From JADFUS01 sp964600025 (GTDB lineage Bacteria > Bacteroidota > Bacteroidia > Bacteroidales > Rikenellaceae), in assembly GCA_964600025.1 (NCBI GenBank), contig CAZRHJ010000025.1:1-27959 (forward strand): a stretch of DNA of 27,959 nucleotides. Direction: 5' to 3'. Below, piece by piece: positions 1 through 7,322 of this stretch. The position numbers and the translations under genes are program-made. Position 1 is the stretch's first letter. Every line of letters starts with the position of its first letter. The notes beneath the pieces are model-generated. The model searched no databases. It had not been told where the DNA came from and saw only the letters and a program-made list of their open reading frames with translations.

Positions 1-3
1 GAC

Positions 4-40
4 AAAAAAATACTCAGAAAGATTTTCTGAGTATTTTTTT
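4..40. terminator. Bidirectional hairpin terminator
   Basis: A perfect 17-bp inverted repeat (4-20 and 24-40, core TACTCAGAAA) has a 3-base loop and begins and ends in runs of seven A and seven T. It therefore gives a stem plus U-tract on either strand. It lies 5 bases past the stop codon of the minus-strand acyl-CoA synthetase gene and probably ends that transcript, and also any plus-strand transcript arriving from outside the window. Confidence 0.85.
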
Positions 41-45
41 ATAAA

Positions 46-1917
46 TTATTTTGATTTCTCTTTTTTAGGACTTGTCGAAGATTTTTCTTTTTTTACTTTT
101 TCAGTTTTAACCTTTTTTTCTTTTTTAGGTTTCTCTTTTTTCTTCTTAGAATTTTCTTTTTTCAGACGTTTTTCCTCTTCTTTGCGGTCTGCTAATTCTT
201 TACGAGATTTAACTAATTGTTTTTCTCTGTTTTGTTCAAACTCACCCAACAAATATTCCAAACCATAGCGTTTTACTGTGTTTTTTGGAGTTTTTGGAAG
301 AGGTTCTTTGATAATAACGATACGTTGAATATTTTCATATTTAGCAAGTTCGTCATTAAGAGTTCTACGGTTATTAGCCATCAAACGGTCGAGCCTATCG
401 TGAGATACACCCGCTTGTTCAATCATTGGATAATCGGGATAAACAAATGCTACAAGCTTGTTAGCAGAGTTTTGCATAACAATACACTCCGAAACGAAAG
501 GCAAGTTTAATAATTTAGATTCGATTGCCTCTGGGTAGATATTTTCACCACTTGGACCCAAAAGCATAGTTTTGCTTCTGCCTTTAAGATATAGATTACC
601 TTTTTGGTCAATATAACCCAAATCACCAGATTTCAACCAGCCGTCTTCGGTAAAAGTGTTTTTGGTAGCTTCCTCGTCTTTGAAATAACCTTTCATTACG
701 TGGTCACCAAATATTTGAACTTCTCCCACTTCGTCAGTAGGGTTTTCTTTAACAATACGAATAGACGCACGAGGCATACCAAGTTCTTTACCCACACTCT
801 GCACCTCAAAGTCTTTGTGGTCAATATATGAAATAAGAGGAGCACATTCGGTCATACCATAACCCACTAAGAAAGGGAAACGAATGTCTTTCAAAAACTG
901 TTCAACGTCTTTATTGATAGCTGCCCCACCAATAATTACTTCGTACAAACCCTCTCCACCAAGTGATTTATGTAGTTGTTTGCCAACTTTATGATAAATA
1001 ACAGATTTCATAAAAGGCAATTTACACAAAAACTTCAACATTGGTTTTTCCAACATCGGTTTGAGTTTCATCTTGTATATTTTCTCGAAAATAAGCGGAA
1101 CAAGCGTAAGAATAGTTGGTCGCACCTCTTTACACGCTTCAAGAAGAATAGCAGGAGAAGGAATTTTTGCTAAGAAAGTAACCTTACCACCACCAGCAAT
1201 TTGTGCCAAAACCGAGAACAACAAACCATATACGTGGGCGATTGGAAGAATAACAAGCGAACGACTAAGATGTTCATACAAAGTATCTGTGCCAAATGTG
1301 ATGTTTCCAGCAAGATTTTTGTCCATAAGCATAACGCCCTTAGTCAAAGAAGTTGTGCCAGATGTATAATTAATAGATACTAAATCATCACTTTCTACTT
1401 GCACGTAATCAATATCTGATTGAGAATAACCATTTGGATATTTTTGCGTAAAAATAGTGTCTATATTTGAAAGTTTAGACAAAACCTCATCACTTAATCG
1501 AGATTGAGTTATAGTAAAATCACTAAGGGAAAATATTGCATCAAGTTTTTCTATTTGTTCAATATTTACTTTGTCATTAAACCATTTATCACAAAAAAAT
1601 AATTTTGCTTCACTGTGGTTAAGGATATGAACCACATCTTTCGGATTGAATTCGTCAAGAATAGGAACTATAACTGTCCCCTTTGTAATAGCTGCAAAAT
1701 AGGTAATAATCCAACTTGTGGTATTTTTACCAAGTACAGCAATTTTGTCCCCCTTTTGTATTGATGTAATATCAAAAATTGTATGCAGTTTAGCAATTTG
1801 GGCTGCAAATTCACCGTATGTGTAACTCCCCTTAGTACCATAGTCAGCAATCGCATCTTTATCCCAGTTTTTTATAAAGGCATCTTTATATATTTCTGCA
1901 AAGTGTTTCATACTCAT
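46..1917 (-). CDS. Long-chain fatty acid--CoA ligase (AMP-binding family)
   Basis: This enzyme activates fatty acids to acyl-CoA through an acyl-adenylate, probably at the inner face of the cytoplasmic membrane. The adenylate-forming motifs are in order: the ATP-binding loop YTSGTTSLTKG at residues 184-194, YGMTE at 353-357, SGDLGY at 430-435, KGRSKTMLLGPSGENIYPE around 445-463, and a C-terminal PKTPKNTVKR (541-550) where the catalytic lysine of the family lies. The core ends near residue 562. Beyond it is a tail of about 60 residues made mostly of K and E with short KKEK repeats, which is not part of the enzyme fold. The start is the ATG at 1915-1917; a second ATG two codons in is possible. 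It is a single-gene unit with a promoter at 1995-2027 and a terminator at 4-40. Chain-length preference cannot be read from sequence. Confidence 0.9.
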   Translation of the reverse strand: MSMKHFAEIYKDAFIKNWDKDAIADYGTKGSYTYGEFAAQIAKLHTIFDITSIQKGDKIAVLGKNTTSWIITYFAAITKGTVIVPILDEFNPKDVVHILNHSEAKLFFCDKWFNDKVNIEQIEKLDAIFSLSDFTITQSRLSDEVLSKLSNIDTIFTQKYPNGYSQSDIDYVQVESDDLVSINYTSGTTSLTKGVMLMDKNLAGNITFGTDTLYEHLSRSLVILPIAHVYGLLFSVLAQIAGGGKVTFLAKIPSPAILLEACKEVRPTILTLVPLIFEKIYKMKLKPMLEKPMLKFLCKLPFMKSVIYHKVGKQLHKSLGGEGLYEVIIGGAAINKDVEQFLKDIRFPFLVGYGMTECAPLISYIDHKDFEVQSVGKELGMPRASIRIVKENPTDEVGEVQIFGDHVMKGYFKDEEATKNTFTEDGWLKSGDLGYIDQKGNLYLKGRSKTMLLGPSGENIYPEAIESKLLNLPFVSECIVMQNSANKLVAFVYPDYPMIEQAGVSHDRLDRLMANNRRTLNDELAKYENIQRIVIIKEPLPKTPKNTVKRYGLEYLLGEFEQNREKQLVKSRKELADRKEEEKRLKKENSKKKKEKPKKEKKVKTEKVKKEKSSTSPKKEKSK

Positions 1918-1994
1918 TTATTAAATTTCACATTTTTGAATTTAATTATTTATGTATCAGCAAAATACAGTAAACATTCAAAAAAATTATAAAA

Positions 1995-2027
1995 CAAAGA
2001 TAATAATAAATAATTAATTCCAACAAA
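1995..2027 (-). promoter_or_regulatory. Promoter of the acyl-CoA synthetase gene
   Basis: Read on the minus strand, TATCTTTG (2002 to 1995) matches the Bacteroidota -7 box TAnnTTTG exactly. A TTTGTTG (2027 to 2021) upstream offers a -33 box at a spacing of 18 or 21 bases. Transcription would start near 1988, leaving a leader of about 70 bases. Confidence 0.65.
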
Positions 2028-2117
2028 ATAATACGCTTTTGTACGTACTAAACACAAAAAAAAGTTAATTTTTGAATACAAAACAGCTATAATTCAGAAT
2101 ATTGAACTAAAAAATTT

Positions 2118-2139
2118 ATTGCTGTCAGATAAAAAATTT
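2118..2139 (+). repeat. Dispersed intergenic repeat, copy 1
   Basis: The sequence ATTGCTGTCAGATAAAAAAT begins a copy of a short motif also found at 7178 and 27907. The shared core is ATTGCTGTC(A/C)GNTAA followed by an A/T-rich arm. All three copies are intergenic and on the same strand. It may be the end of an insertion sequence or MITE; no transposase is visible nearby. Confidence 0.6.
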
Positions 2140-2232
2140 AAAATAGGATATTTTGCATATATGCGTACGTAAAGCAGAGTATCAGCGAAAAAGACAAGAT
2201 AGGCGAGTTTCGTTTTAACAGACAATACTAAT

Positions 2233-2267
2233 AAAAAAATAGGTTATCACTTACTGCGACAACCTAT
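2233..2267 (-). terminator. Terminator of the fucosidase / DUF5723 operon
   Basis: On the minus strand an AT-rich 12-bp stem (ATAGGTTGTCGC with GTGATAACCTAT, two G-U pairs) closes a 5-base loop and is followed directly by seven T. It begins about 10 bases after the stop codon of the DUF5723 gene. Confidence 0.85.
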
Positions 2268-2276
2268 GTAATAATA

Positions 2277-3710
2277 TTAGAACGAATATACTGAATATTG
2301 CAAATCATTAGCCTTTGCCTTTTGGTTTCTGTAAGCCCTAACTCCAATAGGAACACTCATACCAAAATGGACATTCACTGCACGTTGTTTGATAGGAATA
2401 AATTGAGGAGATACGTGCGTAAACATATAATCCGTACCTACATAGAAGTTTATCCACGATGGACTAAAATTCAAAGCAAAACCAAACGTCTTGAAATAAC
2501 TATGCAAGAACGAATAACTCAACGAAGCACTAAACCAGTGTTTAGGACGAAATGTTGTCATAATCGTCAATTCATTCTCGTATTTAGTAGGAGCAAATCT
2601 ACCAGTATATAATGCACCAAAGCCTATTTTGTTGTTCAAAACAGAATATTCTGCGGCGACACTGTAAGTAGCTGTAACCATCTTCAAATTGGACTTTGGA
2701 GCAGTAGGCTCAAAATGAAATATATTTAACAAATCATCTTTAAGCGAAGTTGTTTGGTCTTCTATTGGATTATCTCCGTCTGTAATTGGAATATCAAATC
2801 CGTCAAACACAAACTCTCCTTTTGCAAGAGCATAAGTATTAGAATTTTTAGACCAACTAATAAAACCTAAATCAGTAAGCGAAGCCGACACGACTAAATC
2901 AGGAATGGGACGATAAGTAAATCCCATATCAAAAGCCACACCATATCCTGCAATACCAAAACCTCCAAAATCGAAACCAGATATATAATCCTTACCGTTA
3001 GCATTTTTGAGCTTTGGCGTCATACCTTGCATATTAACATTCATCACACCCGACGAAGATATTTTCCATTTATCATCAAAGGCATCTATGTTCATATAAT
3101 CAAAATAACTCTCAGCATTTGCAGCTCCAATCAAAAATTTGACAGCACCACCAACAGTCCATTTTTTGTTTATCTCACGAGAATAACCCAAAGCAACATC
3201 TACATAAGCAGTAGAATATAAATTAAGATTGTCAATCTTGAAAGATTTGCCTTCCAGACCGTTTCCCACTTTCACAAACTCAAAAAGAGATTTTGGGATA
3301 TTTGAATTAGCATTTACATTAGCACCTATATTTATTCGCCAGAAGTTTTTTCCTGCATAGAAACCAGCACCCAATATCGAAACATTTGCATCTAAATTAA
3401 TGGTGTTATTCTCTGCCAAACCCGATAAAAACTTATCTGCATCTACCGAAGAGTCCAAGAAAGTAACCAAACCTTTGTCGGTATTAAAAAACAGTTTGTC
3501 TGCTGAGAGAGAATTACTAAAATAAGTCAATCCAAGACCACCAATACCAGGTACATTAATATATCCATATTGAGGTCTAAGGGCTGGATTCATAGAAATA
3601 TTCAATGGTGATTTATCCATAAAATACGAGGTTTTGAACGACTGAGCAAAAACTACATTGCAAGATAAAATCGTCAAAACGAACAATAGTATATTTTTTA
3701 TATTTTTCAT
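2277..3710 (-). CDS. DUF5723-type outer-membrane beta-barrel protein
   Basis: The 477-residue product has a Sec signal peptide (hydrophobic residues about 7-20, likely cleavage after NVVFA near residue 22) and then many alternating glycine- and aromatic-rich strands, such as GGLGLTYFSNSL, IGFGALYTG and WFSASLSYSFLHSY. This pattern, and a final strand ending in an aromatic residue (SVYSF), indicate an outer-membrane beta-barrel. The start NPALRPQYGYINVPGIGGLG resembles the DUF5723 family common in Bacteroidales, whose function is not known to me. The gene lies 10 bases after the unknown lipoprotein gene and is the last of a three-gene operon, so the two probably act together at the outer membrane. 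Assignment to DUF5723 is from memory of the family; the barrel prediction is from the visible pattern. Confidence 0.75.
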   Translation of the reverse strand: MKNIKNILLFVLTILSCNVVFAQSFKTSYFMDKSPLNISMNPALRPQYGYINVPGIGGLGLTYFSNSLSADKLFFNTDKGLVTFLDSSVDADKFLSGLAENNTINLDANVSILGAGFYAGKNFWRINIGANVNANSNIPKSLFEFVKVGNGLEGKSFKIDNLNLYSTAYVDVALGYSREINKKWTVGGAVKFLIGAANAESYFDYMNIDAFDDKWKISSSGVMNVNMQGMTPKLKNANGKDYISGFDFGGFGIAGYGVAFDMGFTYRPIPDLVVSASLTDLGFISWSKNSNTYALAKGEFVFDGFDIPITDGDNPIEDQTTSLKDDLLNIFHFEPTAPKSNLKMVTATYSVAAEYSVLNNKIGFGALYTGRFAPTKYENELTIMTTFRPKHWFSASLSYSFLHSYFKTFGFALNFSPSWINFYVGTDYMFTHVSPQFIPIKQRAVNVHFGMSVPIGVRAYRNQKAKANDLQYSVYSF

Positions 3711-3720
3711 CTATTTACTG

Positions 3721-5388
3721 CTATTTAAGAGATATACCTCCTGTTTTTTTAACTTTAAGTACCATTTGAATATAGTTTTTGTCTGTAATACTCAAACCCT
3801 CCAAATCTTGATTAGATTTAGCCATAATATTAAATATCACATTACGAGCTTTTTTCATTTCTGCCATATCCTTTTGCTCAACTGCAAAAGAAATATCCCC
3901 GATAACCTCTTTGGAATCTTTACCTCCCTTAATATCATTTTGCTTAAAATCAATATTCAACACCTTGCCGTACATATCTGTCATCTTTATATCTACCAAC
4001 AAATCAAGAGGAAAAGTATTTGCAAAAGTTCCGTAAAATTCAATACTTCCAGATTCAAAGAAAGAATTTGCTAAATCCTCTGTAAATATATCATCAATAC
4101 TCTCCTCTACTCCAATTCTAAAATCAGCTTTTGTTTGGAAAGGCACTTCAACTTTGTAGTATGCCTCAAAATTAGTTGTAGAAGAAATAAAATCAGGGGT
4201 TTTTGAGTCAGTATCTCTCACAGTTCCTTTTACCCTCAAAATACTTGGCGAAACAGATATAATTTTATTCAAATCCATAGGCACAGAAACCCAATCAGCA
4301 GGAACATCTCCGTCCGACAACCAATAATTGAATTTAATATTAGAATTTGGAGTTAGTGTTTTGGGATTTAGAATTTGAGCATTCACACTACTTAATATAT
4401 CTGCACCTTTTACTCCCTCAACAACAAAATCTATCTTCGTATCAAAACCTAAATTATGTAAGCCATAAAGTTTTAACGCAGGATTATAGAAACTCAACAC
4501 AGAACCTTCATCAAAAATATCAAATACTTCTGAAATATCTACATTAATATCCGAAAAACTCTCCTCAACATTGAATTTACCATACAATTCAGTAAATTTA
4601 TTGTTGTACATATTAATGTGAGCATTTATTTTTGGATTAGCACCAACCGTTTCACTCAAAAATGCGACTTTGTTAATTTGTATTGAATATTTGACATCAA
4701 TATTAGCATTTTCTAAACTTCCCAATTTCAAAACTTTAAAATCAAGCATTTTAACCTTACCAACTACTTCGTTTGCATCAAACGATGTTTTGTACAAATA
4801 CCTGCCATCTGAATTGACTCTAAAACCAGCTTTTTTATCAAATTCATAGCCTTTTGGAAACATAATTTCAACACCAAAATCACCTTCCAATCCTTTGATA
4901 TTATAGCCTTCGAGTGATAATACCACACACAGTCGTGAACCTTCTGCCATAGATACAGAATCAACCCTTTCGAGGTACTTAGGCATTTGAGCATCAACCC
5001 CCACACTAAAATTTGCAATATTAATAAGTGGAAGCGGATTAGTAACATTAAAAAGCGTTGGAATAACCCCAGTTGGAATATCATAATCAATAGCCACAGA
5101 AACATCATCTATTTGAATATCATTAAATTGTGGCACATCAATTTTACCAGAATAATCAATGTAATATACTCCATCACTTGCAATTTTGATTTCCTCGATA
5201 TTATCAATATCAACAAAATCGTTCAAAAAGATTTTAGATGTTTTGCCAAGTGGCAAAGTTACCTTATCTCCAATAGTAATATCGTCCGTAACAATATCCG
5301 AAAAATCGTAGTCTTTGTTTACGCACGAAAAGAGCAAAAATGGGACACATAATTGCACTAAGAATTTCAAATTCATAAATTTCCTCAT
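3721..5388 (-). CDS. Unknown lipoprotein partnered with DUF5723
   Basis: This is a 555-residue lipoprotein. A hydrophobic leader ends in the lipobox L19-F20-S21-C22, so Cys22 should be lipidated, probably with export to the outer membrane. The mature part is rich in beta-strand-like stretches and acidic residues, with no enzyme motif I recognise; several internal blocks (FNVTNPLPLINIANFSVGV, LSFYNPALKLYGLHNLGF) suggest repeated beta-sandwich domains. The segment TIGDKVTLPLGKTSKIFLND near the N-terminus looks like a type I recall beside DUF5723 proteins in Bacteroidales. Its ATG overlaps the fucosidase stop codon by one base (TAATG), which suggests translational coupling. Function unknown. Confidence 0.7.
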   Translation of the reverse strand: MRKFMNLKFLVQLCVPFLLFSCVNKDYDFSDIVTDDITIGDKVTLPLGKTSKIFLNDFVDIDNIEEIKIASDGVYYIDYSGKIDVPQFNDIQIDDVSVAIDYDIPTGVIPTLFNVTNPLPLINIANFSVGVDAQMPKYLERVDSVSMAEGSRLCVVLSLEGYNIKGLEGDFGVEIMFPKGYEFDKKAGFRVNSDGRYLYKTSFDANEVVGKVKMLDFKVLKLGSLENANIDVKYSIQINKVAFLSETVGANPKINAHINMYNNKFTELYGKFNVEESFSDINVDISEVFDIFDEGSVLSFYNPALKLYGLHNLGFDTKIDFVVEGVKGADILSSVNAQILNPKTLTPNSNIKFNYWLSDGDVPADWVSVPMDLNKIISVSPSILRVKGTVRDTDSKTPDFISSTTNFEAYYKVEVPFQTKADFRIGVEESIDDIFTEDLANSFFESGSIEFYGTFANTFPLDLLVDIKMTDMYGKVLNIDFKQNDIKGGKDSKEVIGDISFAVEQKDMAEMKKARNVIFNIMAKSNQDLEGLSITDKNYIQMVLKVKKTGGISLK

Positions 5389-7124
5389 TATTTATTTTCT
5401 TGTCTTATTATTATTCTGTTTATATCCAAACCCAGCGAAGAAAGAGGATTAGATCTTTGAGCTAAATTGATTTCAAAATCAACATCTCCATCTGTCAAAT
5501 CAAATTCGCCTATGGCACAAGTTTGCAACATTCTATCCACACCCGGCAAAATGTGCTTTACTCTCAAATTTCCAATCTTGAATAAATATTCGTTTGCACT
5601 CTCATAAGGCATATACTCAACAAACACCGAATAGCGTCCGTTTTCAACATTTTCGAGAGTCCAAGTCAAATAAGATTTAGATTGAGTTGTAATATATCCT
5701 TTTGCATTAAAAGCCGAATGAACTGTGGCATTTTGTTCTGTAAGAATATATCTATCATTCTGAAAAGCAACTTTTTTGTGATTAATCTCAATATCTTTGT
5801 CAAGCTCAATAACCACAACACAGTCCTCATTATTTAATTTTTCAGTAAATTCAATTTGAGTATTTTTGCCATTTGCAATTACATTTACTTTTTTGTTTCC
5901 TCTCAACGTATAAGCACTTTCGACATTCAACAAACTATTTAGTATAGATATTTCCTGAACTTCAAAATCACGAACTATCAAATACAAATTATTACCTTTT
6001 TGGGTAGCATATACTTTACTATTATCAAACTCCAATTTTGTTGCATCAGTATCATAAATTGCCTCAGAATACATATCGAGCCATTTGCCAATTCCTTTAA
6101 GCACGTTTTGCTCATAAGGAATTATCTGCCCAGTTCCATCAGGCCCTACATTCAACAAAAACACTCCTCCGTGACTTACTGTTTTCAATAATCTTCCAAG
6201 TTGTTTTTCTATTTGAATAGATAACTCTGGACGTACACACCACGAACGATAACCCCAAGTACCATACAATGACGCTGGATTATCCCAAGCCAAATCCGTA
6301 AATCCCGCAACATTTCCATTATCTGGCAAAGTCAAATAATCTCCACAATTATTCATCACTCTACCGCTAACCAAGCACTTCGGTTGCAAAGATTTCACAG
6401 TATCTCTAAAACGCTGACTTTGCTCTGGTGTCAAAAGCCCCATATCAAACCAAATGGTACAAATATCTCCATATTGAGTCAAAAGCTCTGTAAGTTGTGC
6501 AACTATATACTCCTCTAATTGTGGGGTAATATGTTCCAATGGACTGTAAACTTGATTTACAAACTCCGTACAATTAGTAGTGGTATCAATCTCTATTCTT
6601 TTGAGTCCGCCCTCATAGTGCCAATCTGGCAAAGAATAATAAAACCCCAAAGGCATATTATATTTACGACAAGCCTCTGCCAATTCGCCAATAATATCAC
6701 GTTTTGCAGCACTTGCTTGAACAGTATTGTAAGAAGAAACCTTTGAGTGATACAGACTAAAACCATCGTGATGTTTTGAAGTAATAACAATGTATTTCAT
6801 ACCTGCATTTTTGGCAAGTACTACAACACTGTCTGCACACCAATTTTCGGCAGTAAATCCTTCGCCTAATTTTTCGTACTCAGACACTGGGATACGTGCG
6901 TGATTCATAATTTGTTCGGCATAATAAGGCACTTTTTCGCCTTTCCAAACTCCACCAGCAACCGAATACAGACCATAATGAATAAATAGTCCATACTTAC
7001 TATCTTGCCATTTTTGTAACGATTTTTGAGTTTCTTCAGAAATAGAAGATATATTTTCGATATTATTCTTACTTTCACAAGCGAATAACAACAAAACAAG
7101 AACAAATAAAAGATGTTTTTTCAT
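5388..7124 (-). CDS. Alpha-L-fucosidase lipoprotein, GH29 family
   Basis: This glycoside hydrolase should remove terminal alpha-linked L-fucose from glycans. The (beta/alpha)8 catalytic domain shows the GH29 signatures KYGLFIHYGLYSVAGGVW (43-60), SKHHDGFSLYH (116-126), and IWFDMG (224-229), whose Asp227 is the expected nucleophile. From about residue 370 a beta-rich C-terminal region follows, ending in a jelly-roll-like segment (YLTWTLENVENGRYSVFVEY) that may bind carbohydrate. The lipobox L13-F14-A15-C16 makes it a lipoprotein, facing either the periplasm or the surface. It is the first gene of an operon with an unknown lipoprotein (TAATG overlap) and a DUF5723 barrel. No SusC/SusD pair is near, so it is not part of an ordinary polysaccharide utilization locus. 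The acid/base residue was not assigned. Other deoxy-sugars such as galactose analogues are possible substrates. Confidence 0.88.
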   Translation of the reverse strand: MKKHLLFVLVLLLFACESKNNIENISSISEETQKSLQKWQDSKYGLFIHYGLYSVAGGVWKGEKVPYYAEQIMNHARIPVSEYEKLGEGFTAENWCADSVVVLAKNAGMKYIVITSKHHDGFSLYHSKVSSYNTVQASAAKRDIIGELAEACRKYNMPLGFYYSLPDWHYEGGLKRIEIDTTTNCTEFVNQVYSPLEHITPQLEEYIVAQLTELLTQYGDICTIWFDMGLLTPEQSQRFRDTVKSLQPKCLVSGRVMNNCGDYLTLPDNGNVAGFTDLAWDNPASLYGTWGYRSWCVRPELSIQIEKQLGRLLKTVSHGGVFLLNVGPDGTGQIIPYEQNVLKGIGKWLDMYSEAIYDTDATKLEFDNSKVYATQKGNNLYLIVRDFEVQEISILNSLLNVESAYTLRGNKKVNVIANGKNTQIEFTEKLNNEDCVVVIELDKDIEINHKKVAFQNDRYILTEQNATVHSAFNAKGYITTQSKSYLTWTLENVENGRYSVFVEYMPYESANEYLFKIGNLRVKHILPGVDRMLQTCAIGEFDLTDGDVDFEINLAQRSNPLSSLGLDINRIIIRQENK

Positions 7125-7146
7125 TTTATGCTAATTTTTACATCTA

Positions 7147-7154
7147 CAAATATA
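7147..7154 (-). promoter_or_regulatory. -7 box of the fucosidase operon
   Basis: TATATTTG on the minus strand matches TAnnTTTG and sits 22 bases upstream of the fucosidase ATG. The expected -33 region is a plain A/T run without a clear TTTG. A copy of the ATTGCTGTCAG repeat lies just upstream (7178-7199). Confidence 0.5.
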
Positions 7155-7177
7155 GCATTTTTTTATATAAAAAAAAT

Positions 7178-7199
7178 ATTGCTGTCAGTTAATAATTTT
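7178..7199 (+). repeat. Dispersed intergenic repeat, copy 2
   Basis: ATTGCTGTCAGTTAATAAT begins the second copy of the motif found at 2118 and 27907. Past the core, CGTTATGTATTAA (7200-7212) weakly resembles the sequence after copy 3 (CGTAATAGATTAA), so the shared unit may be longer than the core. Confidence 0.6.
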
Positions 7200-7225
7200 C
7201 GTTATGTATTAATTTACTTATTTTC

Positions 7226-7261
7226 CAAATAAAAAGGGTGTCTGAAAAATTCAAACACCCT
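7226..7261 (-). terminator. Terminator of ppdK
   Basis: An 11-bp stem with one mismatch (AGGGTGT...ACACCCT plus TGAA/TTCA) and a 3-base loop is followed on the minus strand by TTTTTATTT. It lies about 60 bases after the ppdK stop codon. Confidence 0.8.
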
Positions 7262-7291
7262 AAGTATAAAATATATAAAGATTTATGCTTT

Positions 7292-7313
7292 CTGTCCGAA
7301 AAAAAACGGACAG
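7292..7313. other. Hairpin in the ppdK 3' leader-out region
   Basis: CTGTCCG (7292-7298), eight A, then CGGACAG (7307-7313) form a perfect 7-bp stem 10 bases after the ppdK stop codon. Without a U-tract after the stem it is not a standard terminator. It could protect the mRNA 3' end. The arm CTGTCCG is also found inside repeat copy 3 (27911-27917). Confidence 0.45.
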
Positions 7314-7322
7314 TGCTAAATA

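Larger units (their letters stand above)
1918..2276. other. Intergenic region, 359 bp, with promoter, repeat copy and terminator
   Basis: No convincing gene is present. From left to right it holds the acyl-CoA synthetase promoter (1995-2027), a TACGTA palindrome (2042-2047), a copy of the ATTGCTGTCAG repeat (2118-2139), the 10-bp palindrome GCATATATGC (2155-2164), a second TACGTA (2166-2171), and the terminator of the gene to the right (2233-2267). On the minus strand a frame stays open for 45 codons without an ATG from 2231 to a TGA at 2094-2096, crossing the repeat. This could be a decayed coding remnant or chance. Confidence 0.6.

Noticed and set aside
5388..7124. Polysaccharide utilization locus around the fucosidase
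   Set aside because: No SusC/SusD-like pair, sensor or further glycosidase is present in the flanking genes.
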